A stretch of DNA of 64,000 nucleotides from JAGWRI01 sp035700805. Lineage in GTDB: Bacteria; Gemmatimonadota; Gemmatimonadetes; Gemmatimonadales; Gemmatimonadaceae. The stretch spans positions 1 through 64,000 of the forward strand of contig DASSOG010000009.1 in the NCBI GenBank assembly GCA_035700805.1, read 5' to 3'. Made by a program: the position numbers and the translations under genes. Shown piece by piece: positions 33,508 to 42,811 of the stretch. A model generated the notes under the pieces. That model saw only the letters and a list, made by a program, of their open reading frames with translations. It was not told the DNA's origin and searched no databases. Within the stretch, counting starts at the first letter, position 1. Every line of letters begins with the position of its first letter.

Positions 33508-35802
33508 TCAGGCCGCCGTGGTGGTTGAGGGTTCCGCCGTGGCGCCAATGGCCCGCGACATGATGCGTGGAATGGTCTCGAAGTAGGCGTCGTCCAGCCG
33601 GGCGAGCGGGACGGCGAGTTGCCGCGCGCCCATGCGAATGGTCAGGGCATCGCCGCCGTCCACGGTCCCGATTTCCGCGGCCGGTACCCCGTGCTCGCGT
33701 GCCAGGCGCAGCACCGTGGCTGGGTCCGGCGTAGAGACCACCACGCGGCCCGCGGCCTCACCGAACAGGAGCGCGCGCAGCGGAAGTTCCGGCCATGCGC
33801 CCAGGTCCACGGTCGCGCCCATCTGGCCTGCGCGATCGAGGATGGCGCATTCCGCCAGCGCCACGGCAAGGCCGCCGTCGGCGCAGTCGTGGGCGGAGCG
33901 CACGGCGCCGGCCTGGATGGCGGCCAGCAGTGCGTCGATGAGCGCGCGTTCGGCGTCCAGGTTGCACGAGGGCGGGGGACCGGCCACTACGCCATGCACG
34001 CGCTGCAGGTACTCGCTGCCGCCCAGTTCCGCGGTAGGGGAGCCCAGCAGGACGATGCGGTCGCCGACAGTGCTGAAGGCGGAACGGGTCACGTGCTCCA
34101 GCGACTCGATGACGCCTATCATGCCCACCACCGGCGTGGGGTACACGGCGCCGCGGGGATTCTCGTTGTACAGCGAGACGTTGCCCCCGGTCACCGGCGT
34201 GCCGAGTGCGCGGCACGCCTCTCCCATTCCGGCCACCGCCTCGCGAAGCTGGAAGTAGATATCGGGGCGGCGGGGATTGCCAAAGTTGAGGTTGTTCGTG
34301 ATGGCGCGCGGCCGCGCGCCGGCGCAGGCCACGTTGCGCGCCGCCTCCGCCACGGCCAGGCGGGCGCCCATGCGTGGATCCAGGTACGCGTATCGTCCGT
34401 TGCCGTCCGTCTTGACGGCAATGGCGCGGCTGGAGCCGCGGACCCGGAGCACCGCGGCGTCGCCGCCAGGCCCCACCACCGTGTTGGTGCGCACGGTGGA
34501 ATCATACTGGCGGTACACCCACTGCTTGCTGGCGATGGTCGGGCTGGAGAGCAGTTGCACGAGCGTCCAGGCGGGGTCCGCTTCTTCCGGACGTTCGGGG
34601 ATGGCGGCCACGTCCTGCGCCCGGAGCGCGGTGATGGCGGGATTCTCCACCGCGTCGGGGGTGTAGGTGGGGCAGTCAGTGACCAGCCGGCTGCCCGGGA
34701 ATTCGGCTACCACGCGATCGCCCTCCGTCACGCGATAGACGGGCTCGGCAATCACCTCGCCAATCACGGCGGCGGTCAGGTCCCACTTTTCCAGGATGGC
34801 GCGCACGGCGTCTTCGCGGCCCTTGCGGGCGACCACCAGCATGCGCTCCTGCGATTCGCTGAGCAGGATCTCGTATGGCGTCATGTGCGGTTCGCGCACC
34901 GGCATCCTGGTGACGTCAATGGTCACGCCCACGTCGCCGCGCGCGGCCATCTCCGCCGACGAGGACGTGAGCCCGGCCGCTCCCATGTCCTGGATGGCGA
35001 CAATGTGCCCGCTGCGGATGAGTTCCAGGCTCGCTTCCAGCAGAAGCTTTTCAGTAAACGGATCGCCCACCTGCACGCGGGGTCGCTTGGCGTCGTTGGC
35101 TTCGCTCAGGTCCTCGGACGCGAACGAGGCGCCGTGGATGCCGTCGCGCCCGGTGCGTGCCCCCACGGCGATCACGGGATTGCCCACGCCCTGCGCCACC
35201 GCGCGCATGAGCTCGGACTCCTTCATCACGCCCACGCACATGGCGTTCACCAGCGGGTTGCCTTCGTACGAAGGGTCGAAGACCACTTCCCCCGCGACGG
35301 TGGGCACTCCCACGCTGTTGCCGTAATCGCCAATGCCCTTGACCACGCCCGCAAACAGGTAGCGCACCCGCGGGGAATCCAGGCTGCCGAAGCGCAGCGA
35401 ATTGAGCATGGCCACCGGGCGCGCGCCCATGGTGAACACGTCGCGCAGGATGCCGCCCACGCCGGTGGCGGCGCCCTGGTAGGGCTCCACGGCCGACGGG
35501 TGGTTGTGCGACTCGATCTTGAACGCCACGGCCAGCCCGTCGCCAATGGCAATCACGCCGGCGTTCTCCCCCGGGCCCTGCAGTACATAGTCGGCTTCCG
35601 TCGGGAGGGTGCGGAGCAGTGGGCGCGAGTGCTTGTAGGAGCAGTGCTCGCTCCACAGGGCGCTCACGATACCCAATTCCGTAAATGTGGGTGTCCGGCC
35701 GAGCATGTCCACCAGCCGGCGGTATTCGTCGTCGGACAGCCCGTGCTCGGCGATGAGCGCCGGCGTGATGGCCGGGTCGCCCGGGCGAGGCTGGACCGTC
35801 AT
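33508..35802 (-). CDS. purL: Phosphoribosylformylglycinamidine synthase subunit PurL
   Basis: A 764-residue small PurL, the synthetase part of the three-subunit PurSQL enzyme. The start has the typical SDDEYRRLVDMLGRTPTFTELGI and SEHCSYKHS; ATP-binding halves show PYQGAATGVGGILRDVFTMGARPVA and HDCADGGLAVALAE. Length and presence of separate purQ and purS fit the Gram-positive/archaeal-type arrangement. It overlaps purQ by 4 bases. Confidence 0.97.
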   Translation of the reverse strand: MTVQPRPGDPAITPALIAEHGLSDDEYRRLVDMLGRTPTFTELGIVSALWSEHCSYKHSRPLLRTLPTEADYVLQGPGENAGVIAIGDGLAVAFKIESHNHPSAVEPYQGAATGVGGILRDVFTMGARPVAMLNSLRFGSLDSPRVRYLFAGVVKGIGDYGNSVGVPTVAGEVVFDPSYEGNPLVNAMCVGVMKESELMRAVAQGVGNPVIAVGARTGRDGIHGASFASEDLSEANDAKRPRVQVGDPFTEKLLLEASLELIRSGHIVAIQDMGAAGLTSSSAEMAARGDVGVTIDVTRMPVREPHMTPYEILLSESQERMLVVARKGREDAVRAILEKWDLTAAVIGEVIAEPVYRVTEGDRVVAEFPGSRLVTDCPTYTPDAVENPAITALRAQDVAAIPERPEEADPAWTLVQLLSSPTIASKQWVYRQYDSTVRTNTVVGPGGDAAVLRVRGSSRAIAVKTDGNGRYAYLDPRMGARLAVAEAARNVACAGARPRAITNNLNFGNPRRPDIYFQLREAVAGMGEACRALGTPVTGGNVSLYNENPRGAVYPTPVVGMIGVIESLEHVTRSAFSTVGDRIVLLGSPTAELGGSEYLQRVHGVVAGPPPSCNLDAERALIDALLAAIQAGAVRSAHDCADGGLAVALAECAILDRAGQMGATVDLGAWPELPLRALLFGEAAGRVVVSTPDPATVLRLAREHGVPAAEIGTVDGGDALTIRMGARQLAVPLARLDDAYFETIPRIMSRAIGATAEPSTTTAA

Positions 35803-36491
35803 GCCGCCACCGTCGCCAGCAGGGACTCAAAGATGCCGGCGCCGTCAACGGAACCCAGCAGCGGGTCCATGGCGCGTTCGGGGTGGGGCATCATGCCGAG
35901 CACGTTACCCGACTCGCTCACGATCCCGGCGATGGCCCGCATGGCCCCGTTGGGGCTCCACCACTTGCCGGCGTCGGGCCGGGGTGCCACGTACCGGAAC
36001 AGCACCTGGTCCGCGTCGTCGAGGCGGTCGAGCGTCTGCTCGTCCGCCGTGTACCGCCCGTCGCCGTGGGCAATGGGCATGCGCAGTTCCTGGCCAACCC
36101 GGTAGCGATTGGTAAACATGGATGTCGCCTGCTCCACGCGCAGCGTGACGACCTTGCTCACGAACTTGAGGGATTCGTTGCGCAGCACGGCGCCGGGCAG
36201 GAGGCCCGCTTCGCACGCAATCTGGAAGCCATTGCAGATGCCCAGCACGGGTCCACCTCGCGCGGCGTGCGCCCCCACGTCGGTCATGATCGGGCTGAAG
36301 CGCGCGATGGCGCCCGGCCGCAGGTAGTCGCCGTAGCTGAACCCGCCGGGCAGCACCACGACGTCCGCGCCCTTGAGGTCGTGCTCCTTGTGCCACAGGT
36401 ACACGGCTTCCTCGCCCAGCGAATCGATCACGGCGCGGTAGGCGTCGTAGTCGCAGTTGGACCCCGGAAAGGTGACGATGCCGAACTTCAC
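35799..36491 (-). CDS. purQ: Phosphoribosylformylglycinamidine synthase subunit PurQ
   Basis: A 230-residue class I glutamine amidotransferase that feeds ammonia to PurL. It starts VKFGIVTFPGSNCDYDAYRA, has the nucleophile cysteine in GPVLGICNGFQIACEAGLLPG, and a C-terminal MMPHPERA supplying His and Glu. GTG 36491 is chosen for this start and its 4-base overlap with purS; a longer frame runs into purS. Confidence 0.96.
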   Translation of the reverse strand: MKFGIVTFPGSNCDYDAYRAVIDSLGEEAVYLWHKEHDLKGADVVVLPGGFSYGDYLRPGAIARFSPIMTDVGAHAARGGPVLGICNGFQIACEAGLLPGAVLRNESLKFVSKVVTLRVEQATSMFTNRYRVGQELRMPIAHGDGRYTADEQTLDRLDDADQVLFRYVAPRPDAGKWWSPNGAMRAIAGIVSESGNVLGMMPHPERAMDPLLGSVDGAGIFESLLATVAA

Positions 36492-36751
36492 GAGTCGGCC
36501 CTCGTCACGCCGGCCACCTCGTAATCCTCCGTCACCGGGTTGGCCAGGAGCTTCTGGCACATCTCGCGCGCCTGGCGTTCGGCGTCGGCCGCGTCGGCGG
36601 CGTCCAGGTCCAGGATGAGGTGCCGGCCGACGAACACGCCGCGCACCGACGCAAAGTCGAGGGTATGCAGGGCGTCGGCCACGGCCTTGCCCTGCGGGTC
36701 GAGCAGGCCCTGACGGGGATTGATATGGAGGGAAACGCGAAACCGGCTCAT
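36488..36751 (-). CDS. purS: Phosphoribosylformylglycinamidine synthase subunit PurS
   Basis: An 87-residue PurS, the small scaffold that couples PurQ to PurL. It has the family pattern of an LHINPRQGLLDPQGKAV start, then VRGVFVGRHLILDLD and a C-terminal helix with MCQKLLANPVTEDYEV. Overlaps of 4 bases join it to pssA and purQ. Confidence 0.95.
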   Translation of the reverse strand: MSRFRVSLHINPRQGLLDPQGKAVADALHTLDFASVRGVFVGRHLILDLDAADAADAERQAREMCQKLLANPVTEDYEVAGVTRADS

Positions 36752-37695
36752 GCGTCGGGAGACTCAGGTGGAGGGGTGTCGGGCGGGTGAGTGGTGTCCA
36801 GCCTTCCGTTTCGGCGTCGGCGCGAGCGGCGTCGGCGGCGCGGACGCTCAAGGAAGTCGCGAGCATCGCCCACTTCCTCTTGCCGAGGGACGCCTTCAGG
36901 CGGGGTTGCCGCGCCGCCTATGTGCGTGGTGGCCGATCCGGGCCGGCGTTCGAGCAGCCCCAGCCAGGCGCCGCGGACCAGCCCATAGGCCACGTACAGC
37001 ACCGCGGCGGGGAAGAAGAACTGGCTGGGCAGGAAGACGAGCGCGGCCAGCGCGCCGAGCACGAGCACCAGCCCGGTCAGGCCGCGCGCCGAGCGCAGGC
37101 TCACGGACGGCATCACCGGATAGGGCACGTTGCTCACCATCAGGAATCCCAGGCCCAGGATGATGTACCGCAGCAGCACATGCCAGGGCAGGTTGGCGAT
37201 CATCGTTTCCTGATACAGCGGCGTCTGGCTGAACCAGTAATACGTGGCCAGCGTGAGGCCGGCCGCCGGGGTGGGCAGGCCCTGGAAGTACCGCTTGGCC
37301 GTGCCGGCCTGTTCCACGTTGAAGCGCGCCAGGCGCAGCACGGCGCACGCCGTGAAGAAGAAGGCGAACAGCCACTCCCAGTTCTCGCGGTTGAACACCG
37401 CGAAGTACATGATGAGCGAGGGGGCCACGCCAAACGTGATGGCGTCCACCAGCGAATCCAGCTCCTCGCCGAACCGGCCCCCCGTGTTCGTGGCCCGGGC
37501 CACGCGCCCATCGAGCATGTCGGCCACGCCGCCCAGCACCACGTACCACCCGGCGTGGTAAAATTCGCCGCGTGAAGCGGCCACGATGGCGAACATCCCG
37601 AAGAACAGGTTGGCCAGCGTCAGCCCGCTGGGAAAGAGCACCACGGCTCGGCGCACCCGCGTGCGGTCGCGCATGGAACGTCCGGTGGGCGTCAT
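36748..37695 (-). CDS. pssA: CDP-diacylglycerol-serine O-phosphatidyltransferase
   Basis: A 315-residue membrane enzyme that makes phosphatidylserine. The CDP-alcohol phosphatidyltransferase motif DG-x2-AR-x8-G-x3-D-x3-D is complete between Asp62 and Asp84. Seven or so transmembrane helices fill residues 20-245, followed by a long, charged Arg/Pro-rich tail not needed for catalysis. It is coupled to psd by a 4-base overlap; the pair gives phosphatidylethanolamine. Their place inside a purine operon is unusual. Confidence 0.93.
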   Translation of the reverse strand: MTPTGRSMRDRTRVRRAVVLFPSGLTLANLFFGMFAIVAASRGEFYHAGWYVVLGGVADMLDGRVARATNTGGRFGEELDSLVDAITFGVAPSLIMYFAVFNRENWEWLFAFFFTACAVLRLARFNVEQAGTAKRYFQGLPTPAAGLTLATYYWFSQTPLYQETMIANLPWHVLLRYIILGLGFLMVSNVPYPVMPSVSLRSARGLTGLVLVLGALAALVFLPSQFFFPAAVLYVAYGLVRGAWLGLLERRPGSATTHIGGAATPPEGVPRQEEVGDARDFLERPRRRRRSRRRRNGRLDTTHPPDTPPPESPDA

Positions 37696-38345
37696 GAGGA
37701 CGCCAGCTCCGCCAGCACGGTGCTCCCGGCACGCGACTGGTCGCCCACGCGCACCTTCACGACGGCGGTGGGTGGCAGGAAGACATCCACGCGCGATCCG
37801 AACCGGATGATCCCCATGCGTTCGCCCTGCCGCGCCGAGTCCCCCGGCCGGCTGTACGTGACGATCCGCCGGGCAATGAGCCCGGCAATCTGGCGCATGA
37901 GCACGCGCCCGCCGGCGTGCGTCAGGCCCACGGACATCTGCTCATTTTCCAGGCTCGCCTTCTCGTTGGCCGCGTTCAGGAAGCGCCCCGGATTGTAGTG
38001 CACGTAATCCACCGTGCCGTTCACCGGATACCGGTTCACGTGCACGTTGAAGACATTCATGAAGATGGACACCCGCAGCGCCGTGCCCCGCAGGAAGGCG
38101 GGTTCCTCCACCTCGGTGATGTGGACCACGCGGCCGTCGGCCGGCGCAATCACCAGCAGGTCGCCGCGCGGTCCATCCCGATCCGGATCACGGAAGAAGT
38201 ATGCCACCCACAGGGCCACCAGCGTCAGCAGGGCCGCCAGCAGCCAGAGCGCCCACGCCGGCACGGCCAGGGCCACCGCCCAGCCGGCCGCGGCCAGCGC
38301 GGTGGCCACGAGCATGAAGGGGAGCCCCTCGCGGGCGAATTTCAC
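37692..38345 (-). CDS. psd: Phosphatidylserine decarboxylase proenzyme (short type)
   Basis: A 217-residue short Psd that makes phosphatidylethanolamine. Two N-terminal transmembrane segments (about 8-48) are followed by the catalytic core with APADGRVVHI, FMNVFNVHVNRYPVNG and a self-cleavage site within AGST near the C-terminus (Gly207/Ser208) that generates the pyruvoyl group. GTG 38345 is chosen because it starts MKFAREGLPF as in homologues and overlaps purC by 4 bases. Confidence 0.92.
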   Translation of the reverse strand: MKFAREGLPFMLVATALAAAGWAVALAVPAWALWLLAALLTLVALWVAYFFRDPDRDGPRGDLLVIAPADGRVVHITEVEEPAFLRGTALRVSIFMNVFNVHVNRYPVNGTVDYVHYNPGRFLNAANEKASLENEQMSVGLTHAGGRVLMRQIAGLIARRIVTYSRPGDSARQGERMGIIRFGSRVDVFLPPTAVVKVRVGDQSRAGSTVLAELASS

Positions 38346-39268
38346 GTCAGGAGTTCCACGTCCAGCTCGGCGCCGGTGATGCGCCGGAACGCATCGCGGT
38401 AACGCTCGCTGGTGGCGGCCACTACCTCGGGCGGCAGCACGGGGCCGGGCGCCTCGCCGTTCCACCGGCCGGCCCGTCGCTCGGCCTCGAGCCAGTCGCG
38501 CAGGGGCTGCTTGTCAAAGCTGGGCTGCGTGCGACCGGGTTCGTAGCGGTCGGCGGGCCAGAAGCGCGAGCTGTCTGGCGTGAGCACTTCATCTATGAGC
38601 GTCACCTGATTGGCGGCATCCCGGCCGAACTCGAACTTGGTGTCGGCAATGATGATGCCGCGCTTGGCGGCCATCTCGCTGCCCCGCGCGTAGAGCAGGC
38701 GGCTCAGCCGCTCCAGCTCCGCCGCGGCCTCGGCGCCGACCTGGGTGCGCACCTGCTCGATGGTGATGTTCTCATCGTGGCCCTGCTCCGCCTTGGTGGC
38801 CGGGCTGAAGATGGGCTGCTCGAATCGGTCGGCCTCGCGCAGGCCGCGGGGCAGGGGCTCGCCGGCCAGCGTGCCGTGCGCGGCGTACTCCTTCCACGCC
38901 GAACCGCTGATGTACCCCCGCACCACGCACTCAATGGGAAACACGCGCGCCTTGCGGCAGAGCATCGCCCGGCCGGCAATCGTGCGACGATGCGCCGCCA
39001 GTGACGGCACCAGCCTTACGATTTCGTCTATGTCCGCCGAGACCAGGTGGTGGTGCACCTCGGAGGCAAAGTGGCGCAGCCACCACGCGGTCATCTGGGT
39101 GAGGACGGCGCCCTTGTACGGGATGGGCTCCTTCATCACCACGTCGAACGCGCTCACGCGGTCCGTCGCGACAATGAGCAGGTGCAGGGGATCCACCTCG
39201 TACACCTCGCGCACCTTGCCGCGCCGCAGGTGGCGCAGCGGCAGCGGTGCCAGGGCCACGATGCTCAT
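38342..39268 (-). CDS. purC: Phosphoribosylaminoimidazole-succinocarboxamide synthase (SAICAR synthase)
   Basis: A 308-residue PurC of the longer type, which joins aspartate to CAIR. It opens with LRRGKVREVYEVD (the ATP-binding GKVR-x-Y motif) and contains VIATDRVSAFDVV-like sequence, CVVRGYISGSAWKEY and IIIADTKFEFG, all diagnostic. ATG 39268 is chosen to match the family; the frame is open further into purB. Overlaps of 4 bases connect it with purB and psd. Confidence 0.95.
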   Translation of the reverse strand: MSIVALAPLPLRHLRRGKVREVYEVDPLHLLIVATDRVSAFDVVMKEPIPYKGAVLTQMTAWWLRHFASEVHHHLVSADIDEIVRLVPSLAAHRRTIAGRAMLCRKARVFPIECVVRGYISGSAWKEYAAHGTLAGEPLPRGLREADRFEQPIFSPATKAEQGHDENITIEQVRTQVGAEAAAELERLSRLLYARGSEMAAKRGIIIADTKFEFGRDAANQVTLIDEVLTPDSSRFWPADRYEPGRTQPSFDKQPLRDWLEAERRAGRWNGEAPGPVLPPEVVAATSERYRDAFRRITGAELDVELLT

Positions 39269-40695
39269 ACCCGTACCTCCTCGCGCGCCGTCGCCGGCGC
39301 GCCCTTGATGAGCGGCGCCACCACCTGGCCCAGGAACTCGTCCACCTGCTGCGGCGCGCGGCCCACGAACCTGGCCGGATCCAGCAGCCCGCGCATCACG
39401 TCCAGGCGCAGCGGCCACTTCGCGTCGGCGTCCAGGCGCTCGAGCATGTCGTTGGACGCGGCGCCGTCCTTGAGCGCCGCGGCGGCCGCGATGCTGGCGC
39501 GGCGGATGTGCTCGTGCGCGTCCTGCCGGTCCAGCCCGGCCTGCACGGCCTGGAGGATCAACGACTCGGTGGCCATGAATGGCAACTCGTCCGCCAGTCG
39601 TCGGGCGATGCGCGCTTCGTGCACGTGCAGGCCCGACGCCACGTTCTCCAGGATCACCAGGATGGCGTCGGTGGCCAGGAACGCCTCGGGGATGGCCAGG
39701 CGCCGGTTGGCGCTGTCGTCGAGCGTCCGCTCCAGGTACTGCGCCGCATGCGTCTGGTTGGCGTTGGGTTCCAGGCTCAGCACAAAGCGCGCGAGCGAGG
39801 CGATGCGCTCGCTTCGCATGGGGTTCCGCTTGTAGGCCATGGCCGACGACCCCACCTGCTCGGCCTCGAACGGTTCCTCGATCTCACCGTAGGACTGCAG
39901 CATGCGCAGGTCGCCACTGAACTTGGCGGCGCTCGCGGCGATGCCGGCCACCACGTCGAGCACGGCGGCGTCGAGCTTGCGGGTGTAGGTCTGGCCGCTC
40001 ACGGGAATGGATTCCGAAAATCCAATAGCCGCCGCCACCATGGCGTCCAGGCGGCGCACCTTGTCGTGGTCGCCCCCCAGCAGCTCCAGGTACGACGCCT
40101 GTGTGCCCGTGGTGCCCTTCACCCCGCGACAGGGCAGCACCCGGGTCCGGTGGTCGAGTTCGTGCAGGTCCAGCACCAGGTCCTGCATCCAGAGCGTCGC
40201 GCGCTTGCCCACCGTCGTGGGCTGCGCGGCCTGGAGGTGCGTGGAGCCCAGCGTGGGCAGCGCCCGCCAGGTGCGGGCAAAGGCGTCCAGCGCCTTCAGG
40301 ACGCTCACCACGCGGCCGCGCAGCAGCGCGAGCCCGCGGCGCATCAAAATCAGGTCGGTGTTGTCCGTGACAAAGGCGCTGGTGGCGCCCAGGTGGATGA
40401 ACCGCCGAGCGGCCGGGGCCACGTCGCCAAACGCGTGCACGTGCGCCATGACGTCGTGGCGATAGCGCCGTTCGTAGCCCGCCACCGCCTCGAAGTCGAT
40501 GTCATCCAGGTGCGCGCGCATCTGGGCCAGCGCCTCGTCGGGGATGGGCACGCCCAGCGCCTGCTCGGATTCCGCGAGCGCCAGCCAGAGCCGCCGCCAC
40601 CACCCGTAGCGCGTGCCGGGCGCCCAGAGCTCCAGCATGGCGGTGGAGGCGTACCGGTCGGCCAGGGGGGAGGAGTAGCGGTCGTGGGCGGTCAT
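39265..40695 (-). CDS. purB: Adenylosuccinate lyase
   Basis: A 476-residue fumarase/aspartase-superfamily enzyme used in SAICAR cleavage and AMP synthesis. The superfamily signature is GSSAMAYKRNPMRSE (near residue 282), containing the flexible catalytic-loop serine, and HLGATSAFVTDNTD gives the substrate-binding His/Thr. The N-terminus SPLADRYAS matches eukaryotic-like PurB proteins. Overlaps of 4 bases link it to htrA and purC. Confidence 0.94.
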   Translation of the reverse strand: MTAHDRYSSPLADRYASTAMLELWAPGTRYGWWRRLWLALAESEQALGVPIPDEALAQMRAHLDDIDFEAVAGYERRYRHDVMAHVHAFGDVAPAARRFIHLGATSAFVTDNTDLILMRRGLALLRGRVVSVLKALDAFARTWRALPTLGSTHLQAAQPTTVGKRATLWMQDLVLDLHELDHRTRVLPCRGVKGTTGTQASYLELLGGDHDKVRRLDAMVAAAIGFSESIPVSGQTYTRKLDAAVLDVVAGIAASAAKFSGDLRMLQSYGEIEEPFEAEQVGSSAMAYKRNPMRSERIASLARFVLSLEPNANQTHAAQYLERTLDDSANRRLAIPEAFLATDAILVILENVASGLHVHEARIARRLADELPFMATESLILQAVQAGLDRQDAHEHIRRASIAAAAALKDGAASNDMLERLDADAKWPLRLDVMRGLLDPARFVGRAPQQVDEFLGQVVAPLIKGAPATAREEVRV

Positions 40696-42152
40696 CGGAT
40701 CTCGAAGTCGGTGATGTAGTAACTGCCCGAGCGCTCAAGGTACATCCGGATGGGGCCCTTGCCGGCAAAGCGATCGAGGGCCTTCGAGGCATCGTTCGCC
40801 GACGCGATATTGACGTTGTTGATGCGCACGATCACGTCGCCGGCCTGGATGCCCAACTGACTGGCGATGGTCTTGCTCACGCTGAACACCAGCGCCCCGG
40901 CCTTGCTGCGCAGGCCACGCTGTGCGCGGATGGCGGGCGTCACGCTCACCAGCTCCATCTGCTTCAGGACTTCCACCTTGGGCGCGTCCACCTCGGGGAG
41001 GTTCATGGTGGTCATGGTCTTCTGCACCATCTGCCCGTCGCGGGAGAGGTCCAGAGTCACGCGCTGCCCCACGCCCAGGTCCAGCAGGGCCCCCTCCCAG
41101 TCAAAGCGGTTGTGGATGTTGCGGCCATTCTCCCCGACGATCACGTCCCCCGCCTTGACGCCGGCCCGCTCGGCGGGGGAGCCGGGCACCACCGTCTCAA
41201 TCTCCGCCCGCTGGGCGATGGCCTCGCGCACATTGTCGGCGCTGGGCACCTTCAGCTTGACGCCCACCCACGGGCGCCGGACGTGCCCGTACGCCAGCAG
41301 GTCGGACACGTCGTGCTTCACGCGGTTGATCGGGATGGCGAATCCCAGTCCCACGGAGCCGCCGCTGGGCGTGTAGATGGAGCTGTTGAGCCCGATCACT
41401 TCGCCATCCGCGTTCACCAATGCCCCGCCGGAGTTGCCCGGGTTGATGGCGGCATCGGTCTGGATCATGTCAAAGTACGCCTGCGGACCGCCGGCGCCGG
41501 CCACCAGGTTGCGGCCCGTGCCGCTGATTACGCCCACCGTGACGCTCGGCTCGGGGTTGCCCAGCATGAAGCCGTAGGGGTTGCCAATGGCAATGGCCCA
41601 TTCGCCCACCAGCACGTCGTCGGAATTGCCCAGCGTGGCCACGGGCAGGCCCCTGGCATCGATCTTGATCACGGCCACGTCCTGCGTGCCGTCCACGCCC
41701 ACCACCTTGGCGGGATACACGGCCCCGCTGGGGAACATCACGGAAATCTGGTTGGCGTCCGCCACCACGTGCGCGTTGGTCACGATCACGCCGTCGGGCC
41801 GGATCACGATCCCCGTGCCCAGGCCCGCTTCCGACCGGGCGCGCGGGCCCACCCCCATCATCCAGTCGAACATGTCGGGCTGCACCTGCTGCACCTGCTC
41901 CGTCTGCACGGTCACCACGGCGGGCGACACGCGCGCAATGGCCCGCGTGATGGCGTTGCGCCGGCTGTCGGACACGGAGTCGGTGACCGTCGCGCGCACT
42001 CGGCCCGGGGCCGGCATCGCGGTGGCCAGCGCGGGGCTGTCGGCGGGGGCCGCGGTCGTCGAATCCCGCGTGGTGTCGGAGCGCGCGGGGGACGAGCACG
42101 CGGCCGCCACCCACAGGCAGGCCGCCGCGCTCAGCATACGGGAACTCATCAT
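40692..42152 (-). CDS. HtrA/DegP-type serine protease with two PDZ domains
   Basis: A 486-residue envelope protease. The N-terminus looks like a lipoprotein or secretion signal (LSAAACLWVAAACSS, with Cys19 after AAA, a weak lipobox) and a Ser/Thr/Asp-rich linker. The trypsin-like domain has the triad His128 (TNAHVV), Asp158 (TQDVAVI) and Ser241 (NPGNSGGAL), then two PDZ domains (about 300-385 and 400-486, with KAGDVIV and QAGDVIVRINN). It should degrade or refold misfolded periplasmic proteins. ATG 42152 is chosen for its 4-base overlap with the transaldolase-like gene. Confidence 0.93.
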   Translation of the reverse strand: MMSSRMLSAAACLWVAAACSSPARSDTTRDSTTAAPADSPALATAMPAPGRVRATVTDSVSDSRRNAITRAIARVSPAVVTVQTEQVQQVQPDMFDWMMGVGPRARSEAGLGTGIVIRPDGVIVTNAHVVADANQISVMFPSGAVYPAKVVGVDGTQDVAVIKIDARGLPVATLGNSDDVLVGEWAIAIGNPYGFMLGNPEPSVTVGVISGTGRNLVAGAGGPQAYFDMIQTDAAINPGNSGGALVNADGEVIGLNSSIYTPSGGSVGLGFAIPINRVKHDVSDLLAYGHVRRPWVGVKLKVPSADNVREAIAQRAEIETVVPGSPAERAGVKAGDVIVGENGRNIHNRFDWEGALLDLGVGQRVTLDLSRDGQMVQKTMTTMNLPEVDAPKVEVLKQMELVSVTPAIRAQRGLRSKAGALVFSVSKTIASQLGIQAGDVIVRINNVNIASANDASKALDRFAGKGPIRMYLERSGSYYITDFEIR

Positions 42153-42811
42153 TGGTCGGCCCACCCCTGGTGGTGCGCGGAGACGTCGTTGAGGAACTGG
42201 TCCATGCCCCGGTCCGTCAGCGGGTGGAGGAGCAGCGTCCGGAGCACGTCCGGGGAGACCGCCACGCCGTCGGCGCCTGCCAGCGCGCACTCCGCAAACT
42301 GCTGTGCCGTGGTGGGGCGGGTGGCCAGGATATCGCATTCCGTGCGCGACGCGTCAAAGACGCGGCGCAGTTCGCGGATCACCTCGCCACCGCTGTGACC
42401 CACGGCGTCGAGCTGGTCCAGGGGCGTCACCACCGTGGCGGCGCCGGCCTTGGCGGCCAGCAGCGCCTGCGCCGCGTTGAACACCAGCATGGCCGCCACG
42501 CGCACGCCATCGCCGTGGAGCCGGTGCATGGCGCCAAAGGCTTCTTCCACCAGGGGCACCTGGACGATGATCTGATCCGAGATGCGCGCCAGCTCCCGCG
42601 CGTCCCGATAGATGTCGGCCCCGGTCACTGCATGCACCGCCACGTAGACCGGGCTCGTGGTGAGCGCGCAGATCTCCTCCACGCGCGCGCGATCGCCCGC
42701 GGACCCGGCGTCGCGCAGCAGTGACGGGGTGGTGAGGACGCCGTTGAGCAGCCCGTCGCCGGCCGCCCACCGGATGTCATCGAGGTCTGCCGTGGCGAGC
42801 AGGAGCTTCAT
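42149..42811 (-). CDS. Transaldolase/fructose-6-phosphate aldolase homologue lacking catalytic residues
   Basis: A 220-residue protein that aligns over its full length with TalC/FSA aldolases: the LLLATADLDDIRWA start, GVLTTPSLL, QIIVQVPL and LVFNAAQALLAAKAGA barrel segments and the C-terminal tail. But every key residue of the E. coli FsaA enzyme is replaced: Asp6 is Ala, Asn28 is Thr, the Schiff-base Lys85 is Gln (Gln84 here), Tyr131 is Leu and Arg134 is Gln. The reading frame is intact and translationally coupled on both sides, so it is probably expressed but cannot form the normal imine. A binding or regulatory role is inferred. Confidence 0.8.
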   Translation of the reverse strand: MKLLLATADLDDIRWAAGDGLLNGVLTTPSLLRDAGSAGDRARVEEICALTTSPVYVAVHAVTGADIYRDARELARISDQIIVQVPLVEEAFGAMHRLHGDGVRVAAMLVFNAAQALLAAKAGAATVVTPLDQLDAVGHSGGEVIRELRRVFDASRTECDILATRPTTAQQFAECALAGADGVAVSPDVLRTLLLHPLTDRGMDQFLNDVSAHHQGWADQ

